A stretch of DNA of 64,000 nt from an uncultured Alistipes sp. (GTDB taxonomy: Bacteria > Bacteroidota > Bacteroidia > Bacteroidales > Rikenellaceae), in assembly GCF_963931675.1 (NCBI RefSeq), contig NZ_OZ007039.1:2021806-2085805 (forward strand), given 5' to 3'. The notes beneath the pieces are model-generated. The model made no database searches. It worked only from the letters and a program-made list of their open reading frames with translations, and was not told the DNA's origin. Shown piece by piece: positions 16,928-25,787 of this stretch. Position 1 is the first letter of the stretch. Every line of letters starts with the position of its first letter. Both the position numbers and the translations under genes were made by a program.

Positions 16928-17668
16928 ATGGATCTGGATACGTTGAAAGAGCGTGTTTTTCGCGCAAATCTTGCATTGGTCGATCATAAGCTGGTTATTT
17001 TTACCTGGGGAAACGTGAGCGGTATTGATCGGGACCGCGGACTCGTTGTCATCAAGCCGAGCGGGGTTCCGTATGAACGGTTGACCGTGTCGCAGATGGT
17101 CGTGTTGGATCTTGAGGGGCATGTTCTGCAGGGGACGCTCAATCCCTCGTCCGACACTCCGACCCATCTTGAAATATACAGGGCTTTTCCCGAGGTCGGG
17201 GGAGTCGTCCATACGCATTCCACCTACGCTACGGCCTGGGCCCAGGCCAAACGTCCGATTCCGGTCTGCGGGACTACCCATGCCGACTATTTCTATGGTG
17301 AGATTCCGTGTACGCGCCAGATGACCCGGGAAGAGGTGTGGGGCGAGTACGAACGGGAGACCGGAAAACTGATCGTCGAAACCTTTCGGGGCCTGAATCC
17401 GATGCATACGCCGTCGGTGCTGGTTGCCAACCACGGACCTTTCTCCTGGGGTCGTTCTCCCGAAGAGGCTGTACATAATAGCGTGGTCCTGGAGCAGGTA
17501 GCCAAAATGGCCTATGTAAGCCAGTCGCTGAACCCCGAGATGCCGATGAGCGAGATGCTCACGGAGAAGCATTTTACGCGTAAACACGGGGCGAATGCCT
17601 ATTACGGGCAGAAGCATCCGCTGCCCGATTCCGACAGCCAGCCAACCGCTTCAACGATCTGCCTATGA
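16928..17668 (+). CDS. araD: L-ribulose-5-phosphate 4-epimerase (class II aldolase family)
   Basis: 246 residues from the ATG at 16928. AraD residues sit at almost the same numbers as in the E. coli enzyme: G28-N29, KPSG 43-46, SSD 74-76, zinc ligands H95, H97 and H169, catalytic D120. The reaction converts L-ribulose-5-phosphate to D-xylulose-5-phosphate. No araA or araB is present, so the substrate must come from another route. The adjacent HAD phosphatase and the distant araM recall the Bacillus subtilis araD-araL-araM order. Related enzymes (L-fuculose-phosphate aldolase, other 4-epimerases) cannot be excluded, but the D120 and SSD pattern favours AraD. Confidence 0.85.
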   Translation: MDLDTLKERVFRANLALVDHKLVIFTWGNVSGIDRDRGLVVIKPSGVPYERLTVSQMVVLDLEGHVLQGTLNPSSDTPTHLEIYRAFPEVGGVVHTHSTYATAWAQAKRPIPVCGTTHADYFYGEIPCTRQMTREEVWGEYERETGKLIVETFRGLNPMHTPSVLVANHGPFSWGRSPEEAVHNSVVLEQVAKMAYVSQSLNPEMPMSEMLTEKHFTRKHGANAYYGQKHPLPDSDSQPTASTICL

Positions 17669-18534
17669 ATACGTTCTACCGATACAGCTCCGTCTGGAGC
17701 CGCGAGGAGCTGCTGCAACGGCTGTCGCGAATCCGTCATGTCGCCTTGGACATGGACGGTACGATCTACATGGGTTCGGAGTTGTTTTCCTGGACCCTTC
17801 CCTTTCTGTCCGGGCTTCGGCAGAACGGAATCGGCTACTCTTTTCTGACGAACAATTCGTCGAAATCGATTGTCGATTACCTGCGTAAACTCGCCGACCT
17901 GGGGATCCGGGCTACACGTGAGGAGATGTACACCACGACGCTGGCCATGATCGATTATCTGCGGGCTCATTATCCCTCCGTTCGGCGGCTTTTTCTACTG
18001 GGCACGCCCTCGATGATTTCGGAGTTCGAGTCGGCGGGTTACGTTTCGACCGCCGATTCGGCCGAGGATGTTCCGGATGCCGTGGTTGTAGCCTTCGACC
18101 AGACGCTTGCGTATAACAGGTTGTGCCGTGCGGCGTGGTGGGTCAAGCAGGGGATCCCTTACCTGGCGACGAATCCCGACCGGGTTTGCCCGACCAACCA
18201 ACCGACGGTCCTGGTGGATTGTGGTTCGATCTGCGGGGCCCTCGAACTGGCGACCTCCCGCAAGCCGGACATTACGCTGGGGAAGCCGGATCCGAACATG
18301 CTGTCGGGTATTCTCCAGCGCCACGAACTCCGCCCCGATGAGATCGCTATGGTTGGAGACCGCATCTATACCGATATCGAGATGGCCCATAATGCCCGGG
18401 CTTTGGGTGTTCTGGTTCTTTCGGGCGAGACGACGCTTGATGTGGCGGAACAGGCTTCGCGTCCGCCCGAGTTGATCGTGGAGCATGTGGGAATTCTGGG
18501 CGAATTGCTTGCCGAGGCCCGAACCAACGGCTGA
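17665..18534 (+). CDS. HAD-IIA sugar phosphatase (NagD/AraL type)
   Basis: 289 residues. HAD motif I is D29-M-D31-G-T, motif II is T62-N-N-S, and a GKPDPNM lysine is followed by motif IV GDRIYTD; a C2-type cap lies between, as in subfamily IIA. Such enzymes dephosphorylate small sugar or polyol phosphates, often promiscuously; AraL of Bacillus is the closest functional analogue by context. The start codon overlaps the araD stop (ATGA), indicating translational coupling. It could prevent build-up of toxic phosphates or act on the imported ester itself. Substrate unknown. Confidence 0.88.
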   Translation: MNTFYRYSSVWSREELLQRLSRIRHVALDMDGTIYMGSELFSWTLPFLSGLRQNGIGYSFLTNNSSKSIVDYLRKLADLGIRATREEMYTTTLAMIDYLRAHYPSVRRLFLLGTPSMISEFESAGYVSTADSAEDVPDAVVVAFDQTLAYNRLCRAAWWVKQGIPYLATNPDRVCPTNQPTVLVDCGSICGALELATSRKPDITLGKPDPNMLSGILQRHELRPDEIAMVGDRIYTDIEMAHNARALGVLVLSGETTLDVAEQASRPPELIVEHVGILGELLAEARTNG

Positions 18535-18645
18535 AAAGAGGGCTGTTTTCTGATTTCGTTTCAGGTCGACTGTGGACAGCGGCGGACCGGAATAAGAGCC
18601 GGGTTGGCGTTTGTTGCGGGATACAACCTGCGACGCCCGAACGGA

Positions 18646-19380
18646 TCAAATCTCTGAGAAGAGGTTGAACTGGTGCAGCAGCGTGAAGGCGAAGAATCCG
18701 CCGATGATTGCGCAGAGAAGTCCCAGCAATCCGTTGAGGACGCGCGGGGAGGGTTTTGCGGGCCGGTTTTCGAGGCTTTGGATGTATTCGCGGAAGAAGA
18801 GATAGAGTGCCGGGACGACGCTGCAGGCCAGCAGATAATCCTCGGGGATTCCGAAAAAGTAGACTTTCGAGAGTCCGATCAGGGCCCAGTGGCAGAGGAA
18901 CATGGCCAGGACGATGTTGATGCGTTCCGAGAAGGCGAGCATCAGCCCTACGGTGAAGACTGCCACGGAGCAGGGCATGACGGGCGAGGTGATCATCGGG
19001 AACGAGCGCCCCAGGGCCAGCGAACAGAGCGGGTAGACGAGCGGCATGACGAAGAGCAGCCGGGCGAAAATCGTATGGTGTTTGGTCCGTTCGAGCGAGG
19101 CGTGCTTCATGGCGAGGTCGTAGAGCCAGATGCATCCCATGATGGCCCAGAACAGGGCCAGCAAGTCGTGATATTCCCGCGGTCGGCACCAGACGAGGTA
19201 GTAGACCCCGGCAATCCAGAAGTTGAGCACGGCCATGTAGATCTTCATGGCCGTGCGCACGGCGGGCGAGGGGCGTTTGTAGAGCAGCAGGGTCAGCACG
19301 GCGCCGATTCCGACCAGCAGCAGTTGGGCGGGCCAGGTGGCGGCGTTGTAGTCGGCAATCGTGTTCCAGAAGGTTTCCAT
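18646..19380 (-). CDS. Multi-pass membrane protein, DUF6064-like
   Basis: 244 residues with about eight hydrophobic segments; the opening METFWNTIADYNAATWPAQ resembles the DUF6064 family. No catalytic motif is visible. It starts 9 bases after the ThrE C-terminal-type gene and seems to be the last gene of that three-gene minus-strand operon. Function unknown; co-transcription with an amino-acid exporter is the only clue. Confidence 0.65.
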   Translation of the reverse strand: METFWNTIADYNAATWPAQLLLVGIGAVLTLLLYKRPSPAVRTAMKIYMAVLNFWIAGVYYLVWCRPREYHDLLALFWAIMGCIWLYDLAMKHASLERTKHHTIFARLLFVMPLVYPLCSLALGRSFPMITSPVMPCSVAVFTVGLMLAFSERINIVLAMFLCHWALIGLSKVYFFGIPEDYLLACSVVPALYLFFREYIQSLENRPAKPSPRVLNGLLGLLCAIIGGFFAFTLLHQFNLFSEI

Positions 19381-19389
19381 GAGGGGTGG

Positions 19390-19962
19390 CTATTGGCCTG
19401 AATTTCGGGGTTCGGCGTCGGGTTCCGTGGCGGGCTCATTCTGTTTCGGGTTCCGGGAGGCCGGGCTGTCGTTTTTCCGGCGCCGGGTGAGGGAGAATGC
19501 CCTCCGGTTGAAGACGAAGATCGGCAGCGTGGCTCCCGCGGCGAGCAGGGCGATGACGCTCAGCGAGACCGTGGCGTTGAGGAAGAAGAGCTGCATGTAC
19601 TGCATTCCCTGCCCGGGGTCATTGAGCGACTGCAGGAACATGATGAGCGAGAAGACGCTCCTGTAGGCGTAGATGCCGGGGACCATGGGCAGCAGCGCCG
19701 GGATGTAGAGGACCGTCATCGGGCAGCGGATTCCGCGTCCGAGCCAGAGGCTTCCGAATCCGATAAGCATGGCGGCCGCGAGCGAGGCCGAAGCGATGTC
19801 TACATCGGCGTAGTTCATCATCGAGAAGCGCAGGGCGTGGCCTGCGGCGGCCAGCAGGGCGATGCGCGGGAAGGCCCGCATCGGCGGGTCGGAGATGGCG
19901 CCGAACCCGATGGCGGCCACGGCTGCGAAGAGCCCGTCGAGGAGGATGTCCGCAGCGATCAT
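19390..19962 (-). CDS. ThrE-type threonine/serine exporter, small (DUF3815-like) subunit
   Basis: 190 residues with about five membrane spans; the VLYIPALLPMVPGIYAYRSVF segment is typical of the ThrE_2 (DUF3815) half. Its start overlaps the stop of the larger subunit gene by 4 bases. In Corynebacterium both halves form one ThrE protein; here they are split and probably assemble. The polar tail from about 155 is charged and likely cytoplasmic. Export of threonine or serine is the family function; the actual substrate is untested. Confidence 0.85.
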   Translation of the reverse strand: MIAADILLDGLFAAVAAIGFGAISDPPMRAFPRIALLAAAGHALRFSMMNYADVDIASASLAAAMLIGFGSLWLGRGIRCPMTVLYIPALLPMVPGIYAYRSVFSLIMFLQSLNDPGQGMQYMQLFFLNATVSLSVIALLAAGATLPIFVFNRRAFSLTRRRKNDSPASRNPKQNEPATEPDAEPRNSGQ

Positions 19963-20726
19963 AGCAGGCTGTCTTTAACCATGAGGAGCGTCGCCGCCAG
20001 TCCGATGGCGATGCAGATGATGAGCAGCAGGGCGTTGATCAGGCGGCTGCATCCGATGAGGATGTGCCCTTCGACGATGTCGATCACGCCGTTGATCAGG
20101 GGGACGCCGGGGACGAGGAACAGCACGCTTGTGGCGAGGGCCGTTTCGGCCGTGCAGTCGAATCGCAGGGCTGACGAAGCGCAGAGCGAGGCCGTGAATG
20201 CCGCGACGATGAAGATCAGGAAGTGGTTGACGCCGTGGGCCTGCATCCGCTGTTTGGCGGCGAATCCCACGAGCGTCGAGGTGAAGACGATGGCCATGGC
20301 GGTCCAGTCTCCGCCGAAGAGGCGGCAGAAGGAGGCGTTGGCCAGCCCCACGGTGACCAGCACGAAGATCGGGTCGATGCGCGGTTTTTCGATAAGCAGG
20401 GAGTAACGGCGGCGGATTTCGGCGAGCGGGAGGTGTTCGTCGAGGGCGTCCCAGCTCAGGGCGCTGAGGTCGGAGTTGCGCTCGAAGCTGATCGGCAGCG
20501 AGGGAATCTTCACCACGCGGGTGATGGCTTCGCCGCTTTCGTCGTCGTGGACCGTGAGTATCGTGCTGCGCTGGAAACTCGACAGCTGAATGTCGACCCC
20601 CAGCGCCTCGCCGATGCGCTGCGAGTTGCGGATGGCGCGCGAGGTGTGCACACCCGATCCGAGCAGGTAGGTGGTGTACTCGGCGATAAAGTCGAGGATT
20701 TCGGTCAGTTCGTGCCTGGTTTTCAT
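19959..20726 (-). CDS. ThrE-type threonine/serine exporter, large (DUF1212) subunit
   Basis: 255 residues. A soluble N-terminal part carries the DUF1212 motif HTSRAIRNSQRIGEALG (about 25-41), followed by about five membrane spans from residue 115. It is the first gene of the operon with the small subunit and the DUF6064-like protein. A -7 box ends only 10 bases before the ATG, so the mRNA probably has almost no leader. Predicted inner-membrane secondary exporter of threonine or serine. Confidence 0.86.
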   Translation of the reverse strand: MKTRHELTEILDFIAEYTTYLLGSGVHTSRAIRNSQRIGEALGVDIQLSSFQRSTILTVHDDESGEAITRVVKIPSLPISFERNSDLSALSWDALDEHLPLAEIRRRYSLLIEKPRIDPIFVLVTVGLANASFCRLFGGDWTAMAIVFTSTLVGFAAKQRMQAHGVNHFLIFIVAAFTASLCASSALRFDCTAETALATSVLFLVPGVPLINGVIDIVEGHILIGCSRLINALLLIICIAIGLAATLLMVKDSLL

Positions 20727-20736
20727 GATTCGGGGG

Positions 20737-20744
20737 CAAAAATA
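20737..20744 (-). promoter_or_regulatory. -7 element of the thrE operon
   Basis: Minus-strand TATTTTTG, 10 bases upstream of the ATG at 20726, implying a near-leaderless transcript. Confidence 0.5.
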
Positions 20745-20843
20745 CGTTTTTTCGGAGATTCCCCATGCGGACGCGGCAAAAAAAATGCGCCGCGCCGACC
20801 GGTGTTTGCCGGGAGTCGGAATCGGCGGCGGCCCGAGGGTTCT

Positions 20844-20919
20844 CCGGGAGCCGGAAAGGGGGTCGTATGGCAGACGACGCGAAGGGTTTACTAATCTCTA
20901 AGGTCTTTCCGGCTCCCGG
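20844..20919. repeat. 15-bp perfect inverted repeat after nrdG
   Basis: ccgggagccggaaag (20844-20858) and its exact complement (20905-20919) enclose 46 bases, beginning 5 bases past the nrdG stop. It may be a long-loop terminator for nrdDG or a small repeat element; the loop itself has no evident structure. Confidence 0.5.
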
Positions 20920-20924
20920 GAACG

Positions 20925-21398
20925 TCAGATGGCTTTCCGTCGGAAGCGTTCGGTGATGTCGGACATCGTCCCGTCGGGGCTTACGCGGTAGAGACGCTGG
21001 TTGGTGGTGGGTGCGGTCAGCGGGCCGCGGGCCTCGATCCAGGGTCCGAGTTTCACGTAGTCGAACGCCTCGGGGATGAATCCCTCGGGCAGCTGCGGCC
21101 GCCCCGAGTACCAGCCCACATGCAGCCGGGGCCACTCCCGCCGGATGAATCCCGCCAGTCGTGCCACCCCTTCGGGGTCGGCGTCGCCGCCCATGAAGCA
21201 GACGCAGGTGACCGCGCACCCGTAGCGCCGGAGCAGGGCCGCGAGCTCCCCCTCGTCGAGCACACGCCCCGAGTCGCTGCACAGATGGGGGCTGTGACAC
21301 CCCGGACAGCGGTTCGGACAGCCGGTGAGGTTGATTGCCAGGGTCGTCTCGTCGGGAATCTCCGCGAAAACGACGTCGAAGTTGTGGTAGCGGATCAT
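20925..21398 (-). CDS. nrdG: Anaerobic ribonucleotide reductase activating protein
   Basis: 157 residues from the ATG at 21398, which overlaps the nrdD stop (ATGA). The radical-SAM cluster motif is C27-x3-C31-x2-C34 (GCPNRCPGCHSPHL). The enzyme uses a 4Fe-4S cluster and S-adenosylmethionine to make the glycyl radical of NrdD under anaerobic conditions. Later features LHVGWYSGR and FDYVKLGPW are typical of NrdG. Length is normal. It is controlled with nrdD by the cobalamin riboswitch upstream. Confidence 0.93.
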   Translation of the reverse strand: MIRYHNFDVVFAEIPDETTLAINLTGCPNRCPGCHSPHLCSDSGRVLDEGELAALLRRYGCAVTCVCFMGGDADPEGVARLAGFIRREWPRLHVGWYSGRPQLPEGFIPEAFDYVKLGPWIEARGPLTAPTTNQRLYRVSPDGTMSDITERFRRKAI

Positions 21399-23530
21399 GC
21401 GTTTGCGGGGTTTTCCGGATGGATGCCTTCCGGCCCCTTTTCCGACGGTGCGTAGTAGCGGCGTGCGGCCTCCTGCTGGCGTGCGGCCGAGAAGTTCGAG
21501 ACGCGCTTCATGTATCCGATCACGCGCGTGAGGTAGTCGACGTCGGTCGAGCGGCATTCGGGACACTCCTTCAGATAACGCTTGTCGATGTGCCCGCAGC
21601 GGTTGCAGACCGTGTTCGGAATATTGAACGTGAAGTAGTTGCACCCTTCTTCGGCGGCTACGCGCAGCAGGTGGCGGTACTGCTCCTTCGAGAGATGCTC
21701 TTCGAGGTTCATGTGCAGGGCCGAACCGCCGGTGAGGTGCTCGATGTAGCGGCGTCCGTGGAGGCGGAACTTGTCGATGACGTTCAGCGAGGGGTCCTCG
21801 ACGGCGTAGAAATAGGAGTTGTAGCAGTCGCGCGGCACGACGTAGCCGTCCTCGCGGTCCCACTTGGCGTGTTTGACGCCGACGTTCTCCGCCGGGATCA
21901 TCTCGCAGTTGAACATCAGCTCCTTCGTGCGGTATTTGCGGTTGCAGCGTTCGATGAGCCCGAGCACCTCCTGCACGAACGCGGCATAGCGGTCGTTGTC
22001 GTTGATCTCGATGCCGAGGAACTCGGCGGCCTCGACCAGCCCGTTGACGCCGATCGTGAGGTACTGCCGCGCGAGATTGATGTACCCGGCGTCGAACAAT
22101 GGAAGCATCCCCTTGGCCTGCAGCTCCTTGAGGTTTTCGTTGTAGGCGGTCTGGACCTTGTGCGTGAGGTCGACGACCTCCTCCAGGAAGGCGAGGTAGT
22201 GCATTCCGTTCCGGGCGGCGTACTGGATGCAGCGGTTGAGGTTGACCGTCAGGACGCTCTTCGAGCCGGTGGAGACGCCTCCGGCGCCGAGCGTGTAGCT
22301 GAACCCGTTGTCCTGAATCTCGTTGCGCAGGCGGCAGCACGACGACAGCGAGTCGGCGTTGTCGCTCAGGTAGGTGAAGAACGAGTGCCCGGCGGCATAC
22401 ATTTCGGCGGTGAAGTCGCCCCATTCGGCGTCGCGCACCTCTCCGTCCCGGGTGAGCAGGGCCATGGTCTCGACGGGGAAGGTCAGCACGGTCCGGGTCC
22501 GTTCGCGGTTGAACCACCGCATGAACCGCTTCTGCAGCCACGAGAGCGACTCCCAGTGGGGCTTCGACCCGTCCGGGAAGACGAACTCCCCGAAGAGCGA
22601 CTCGAAGTAGTAGCGGTCGTAGTAGGCGACGTTCCAGAAGACGGCCTGGAAGTTGCGGGCGCCGGTGGGCTGGTTGATCGAGTAGACGATCTGCTCGAAG
22701 CAGTCGGTGATCACCTTGTCGAGGGTGCGGTGCTTGCGTGAGAGGTCGACGACCTGGTCGGTGCGGGTGTAGTAGTCCTCGCCGTACTCCTGCTCGATGA
22801 AGTAGTTCATGTACATGAGGAATTCGGGGGTTGCGCAGGCTCCCGAGAGCATCGACGAGACGATGAAGACCATGTTGACGAACCCGCCGCAGAACGACTT
22901 GAGATTCGTGGGACGGGTGGAGTTCCCGCCGATGGAGATCGTTCCGCCGAGCAGCCAGGGGTACATCGTGATCGAGGCGCAGTAGTTGGCCATCGAGGTT
23001 TCGTCGTTCTTGTAGATGAAGTGGTTTTTGAGCAGGTGGATGTACTTGTCCGCCAGCTCTTTGCCGTACATCTCCCTAATGCGGTCGGTGAGCAGGCGGC
23101 GGTTCAGGCGGATGAAGTTCTGCTTGGGGAGTTCGCCGATCAGGGTGGCGATGTTCTTGTTCTCGACGTTGGCGTTTGCGTCGTATTTCGATCCGGTGGC
23201 GGGGTTCGAGGCGGCGCAGTAGTCGGTCAGGAATCGGAGTTTTTCACGTTCTTCGCGCTCTTCGGTGTGTTTCTGGCGGTAGAGCATGTAGCTCTTGGCC
23301 ACGGCGAAGTAGTGTTCGGCCATCAGGGCCACCTCGACCTGGTTCTGAATCTCCTCGACGGACATTCCGTCGGCGATGCGCACGCGGCTGAGTACGGCCG
23401 TGAGGTCGTCGTCGGTGGCGTACCCGCCCACGGCGAGGAATGCCTTGCTGACGGCCCGTTTGATCTTTTCGACGGAGAAGGCTTCGCGTTTTCCGTCGCG
23501 CTTGACGATGTAGAGTTCCGAAATGCCCAT
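21395..23530 (-). CDS. nrdD: Anaerobic (class III) ribonucleoside-triphosphate reductase
   Basis: 711 residues from the ATG at 23530 (MGISELYIVKRDG); the frame continues upstream through the riboswitch, but that part is non-coding. An N-terminal ATP-cone (about 5-95) precedes the ten-stranded barrel. The C-terminal zinc site CNRCGHIDKRYLKECPEC and the glycyl-radical motif RVIGYMKRVSNFS are present. It reduces ribonucleotides to deoxyribonucleotides in anaerobic growth and needs NrdG, encoded next with an ATGA overlap. A cobalamin riboswitch about 170 bases upstream suggests repression when B12 is plentiful, so a B12-dependent class II enzyme is expected elsewhere in the genome. Confidence 0.94.
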   Translation of the reverse strand: MGISELYIVKRDGKREAFSVEKIKRAVSKAFLAVGGYATDDDLTAVLSRVRIADGMSVEEIQNQVEVALMAEHYFAVAKSYMLYRQKHTEEREEREKLRFLTDYCAASNPATGSKYDANANVENKNIATLIGELPKQNFIRLNRRLLTDRIREMYGKELADKYIHLLKNHFIYKNDETSMANYCASITMYPWLLGGTISIGGNSTRPTNLKSFCGGFVNMVFIVSSMLSGACATPEFLMYMNYFIEQEYGEDYYTRTDQVVDLSRKHRTLDKVITDCFEQIVYSINQPTGARNFQAVFWNVAYYDRYYFESLFGEFVFPDGSKPHWESLSWLQKRFMRWFNRERTRTVLTFPVETMALLTRDGEVRDAEWGDFTAEMYAAGHSFFTYLSDNADSLSSCCRLRNEIQDNGFSYTLGAGGVSTGSKSVLTVNLNRCIQYAARNGMHYLAFLEEVVDLTHKVQTAYNENLKELQAKGMLPLFDAGYINLARQYLTIGVNGLVEAAEFLGIEINDNDRYAAFVQEVLGLIERCNRKYRTKELMFNCEMIPAENVGVKHAKWDREDGYVVPRDCYNSYFYAVEDPSLNVIDKFRLHGRRYIEHLTGGSALHMNLEEHLSKEQYRHLLRVAAEEGCNYFTFNIPNTVCNRCGHIDKRYLKECPECRSTDVDYLTRVIGYMKRVSNFSAARQQEAARRYYAPSEKGPEGIHPENPANA

Positions 23531-23699
23531 AATGGTCCCAGTGTTGAAGGTTTGCACAATCGTTCCGGTCGGGGACGGGTCTCTCCTGCAGGGTCGAAAC
23601 CATGCGGAGGGCGGCACGCATCCGTGTCCGGGTCTTTTATGTTGTAAAAAGTAAAAAAATGTTTCGGCGTCGCCCTGACGTCCCGCGGGTTCGGCCTGT

Positions 23700-23876
23700 T
23701 CGGCAAGGCAGGTCTTCTGACTCGCTCCCGCGGCACGCCTTCCCGTCCCCGAGGGGACAGTGGCAAAGAGTGTGCAGCCGTTTTCGGAGCTTACAGCTAC
23801 GGGCATAGTCCCTGATTTGCACAGGAGTTCCCTTTTGATCCCGGGCCGGCAGCCGCCGGCTGGGAACCTTGCTCGG
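23700..23876 (-). promoter_or_regulatory. Cobalamin riboswitch upstream of nrdDG
   Basis: On the minus strand the conserved cobalamin-aptamer blocks appear in order: AAAAGGGAAC near 23838-23827, GCCACTG at 23764-23758, GGGAAGGCG, then GAAGACCTGCC near 23718-23708. Closing-stem partners GCAAGG and CCTTGC flank it. A hairpin-like stretch with a T-run (23660-23653) between the aptamer and nrdD could serve as the expression platform. Binding of adenosyl- or other cobalamin is expected to turn nrdDG off. Confidence 0.88.
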
Positions 23877-23879
23877 GAA

Positions 23880-23909
23880 CAAAGATAGGGATAGTTCCGG
23901 GACGGGCAA
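23880..23909 (-). promoter_or_regulatory. Promoter of the riboswitch-nrdDG transcript
   Basis: Minus-strand TTG (23909-23907), 19 bases, TATCTTTG (23887-23880). The start would fall near 23874, right at the aptamer. Confidence 0.65.
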
Positions 23910-24052
23910 CCTTTTTTGGAAAATTTTAATGAACAAGTTATGAACAACGCCCCGAATCCCCTTCCGGAACACTTGCGGGGCGGTTGTCGGAATTCCACGC
24001 CCCGAATCGGGACAAAAGCGGCGGATCCGTGGCGAATCCCGGGAAAAATTCC

Positions 24053-24060
24053 TACCTTTG
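24053..24060 (+). promoter_or_regulatory. -7 element of the GT39 gene
   Basis: TACCTTTG, ending 9 bases before the ATG at 24070; implies a transcript with only a few leader bases. Confidence 0.5.
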
Positions 24061-24069
24061 CCGGCGGTT

Positions 24070-25785
24070 ATGAAAGCATCGCTCAAAAAGAGGTACGCTT
24101 CGTGGGGACCCGACCGACTGGTTCTCTGCTGGCTCGGGGTGTGGTGGCTCGCCAATGTCATCCAGGCGGGTTGCACGCAGCTGGCCAACGACGAGGCCTA
24201 CTACCACATGTTCGCCGAACGCCTCTCGTGGGGCTATTTCGACCATCCGCCCGTGACGGCGCTGCTCGTCTGGCTCGGTGAACGCCTCTTCGGCGGCGAA
24301 CTGGGCGTGCGGTTCTGCTTCACGCTGCTGCAACCCCTCTACCTGTGGGTTGTGTGGCGGCTGATCCGCCCCGCGGAGGCCACGCGCCGTGACGCCATGC
24401 TCTTCGTCACGATCGCGGCCGCGACGCTCATGCTGCAGCTCTACGGCTTCATCGCCGTGCCCGACGGTCCGCTGCTCTTCACCGCCGCCCTGTTCCTGTG
24501 GGCGTTCCGCCGCTTCACCGAGGAGCGGCGCGGGGCGTGGCTCTGGCTCGGCGTCACGATGGCCCTGATGGCCTACAGCAAATACCACGGGGCGCTGGTC
24601 GTCCTGTTCGCCCTGACGGTCACGCCGCGGCGTCTCTTCCTGCGCCCTGGCCTCTACCTGGCCGGTGCGGTGACGCTGTTGCTGCTCGTTCCGCACCTGC
24701 TGTGGCAGTACCACCACGACTGGGCCTCGTTCGCCTACCACCTCTCGGGCCGCAACGCCGTTTTCCGCGTGAGCTACGTCACGGACTTCCTGGCCAACAT
24801 GCTTGTGGTCTTCAACCCCTTCTTCGTGCCGCTCTACGTCCAGGCGTGGCGCAAGACGAAGGCCCGCACGCCCCTCGAACGGCTGCTTCGGCTGCTGCCC
24901 GTGGGCTTTATCGGCTTCTTCCTGCTCTCGTCGCTGCGCGGCTACGTCCAGCCCCAGTGGGTGATCGTCGCCTCGTTCGGGCTCCTCTACCTGCTGTTTG
25001 ACTACGCCCGGCGCCATCCCCGCACGCGGCGCTACGTCGTGCGGGCCGGTCTGACGACCGTGGCGCTGGTTGCCGTGGTGCGGCTGGTGATGATCTTCAA
25101 CCCGACGGACATCCGCTTCGAGGTGTTCCACAACCCCGAGAGCTACGGCGCCATCGCTGCCGAGGCGGCCGGGCGTCCCGTGGTCTTCCGCCACGGCTAT
25201 GCCACGGCGGCCAAATACGCCTTCTATACGGGCGGCGAAGCCTACTGCCAGCCCAATATCCGCTACCGGACCCACCAGTGGCAGTTCCGCGACGACGATA
25301 CGCGCTTCACGGGCCGCGAGGTGCTCGTCGAGTGCACGCCCGATGCCGACTCCACGCGCGACGTGCGGACCATCCGCCTGGCCAACGGCCGGACCTTCAC
25401 CTGGTTCGTCGACCCCTCGTTCCATCCCTTGCGGCGGGTCGACATCTCCTTCGAGGGGCTTTCGGAACGGGTCGCTCCGGGCGATACGCTGCACCTGACG
25501 CTGCGGCTCGAAAATCCCTATCCCTACGCCATCCGCATCGGGGAGGGCGACACGGAGCTGACGATGCTCTGGAAACACGGCCGCTTCCGCGTCGAGGAGT
25601 TTGTGACCGGGGCGCATTTCACGCTGCCGGCCGATACGGCGGTGATGCGGGAGGTGCGCTTCGTGGTCCCGGAGCAGCTGACCGGGGAGACGTTCGACGC
25701 GGGCTTTGCCCTGCGCCGTGACGGTTATACGAATTGGTTTAACGGAAAACCCGTCCCGACCGAGGTCGGCAGGAGGTTTGAATAA
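24070..25785 (+). CDS. GT39-family membrane glycosyltransferase
   Basis: 571 residues from the ATG at 24070 (a TTG lies 12 bases earlier). An early acidic motif NDEAYYH and YFDHPP are the signature of ArnT/PMT-like GT-C enzymes that use lipid-linked sugar donors; about ten membrane spans follow to residue 345, then a soluble periplasmic C-terminal domain of about 220 residues with beta character. It is followed 2 bases later by a GtrA-family gene, which fits a lipid-linked sugar transfer pathway (envelope glycan or protein glycosylation). Donor and acceptor are unknown. Confidence 0.85.
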   Translation: MKASLKKRYASWGPDRLVLCWLGVWWLANVIQAGCTQLANDEAYYHMFAERLSWGYFDHPPVTALLVWLGERLFGGELGVRFCFTLLQPLYLWVVWRLIRPAEATRRDAMLFVTIAAATLMLQLYGFIAVPDGPLLFTAALFLWAFRRFTEERRGAWLWLGVTMALMAYSKYHGALVVLFALTVTPRRLFLRPGLYLAGAVTLLLLVPHLLWQYHHDWASFAYHLSGRNAVFRVSYVTDFLANMLVVFNPFFVPLYVQAWRKTKARTPLERLLRLLPVGFIGFFLLSSLRGYVQPQWVIVASFGLLYLLFDYARRHPRTRRYVVRAGLTTVALVAVVRLVMIFNPTDIRFEVFHNPESYGAIAAEAAGRPVVFRHGYATAAKYAFYTGGEAYCQPNIRYRTHQWQFRDDDTRFTGREVLVECTPDADSTRDVRTIRLANGRTFTWFVDPSFHPLRRVDISFEGLSERVAPGDTLHLTLRLENPYPYAIRIGEGDTELTMLWKHGRFRVEEFVTGAHFTLPADTAVMREVRFVVPEQLTGETFDAGFALRRDGYTNWFNGKPVPTEVGRRFE

Positions 25786-25787
25786 CG

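Noticed and set aside
23940..24020. A repeated cgccccgaatc word before the GT39 gene
   Set aside because: Only two short copies, consistent with chance in GC-rich sequence.
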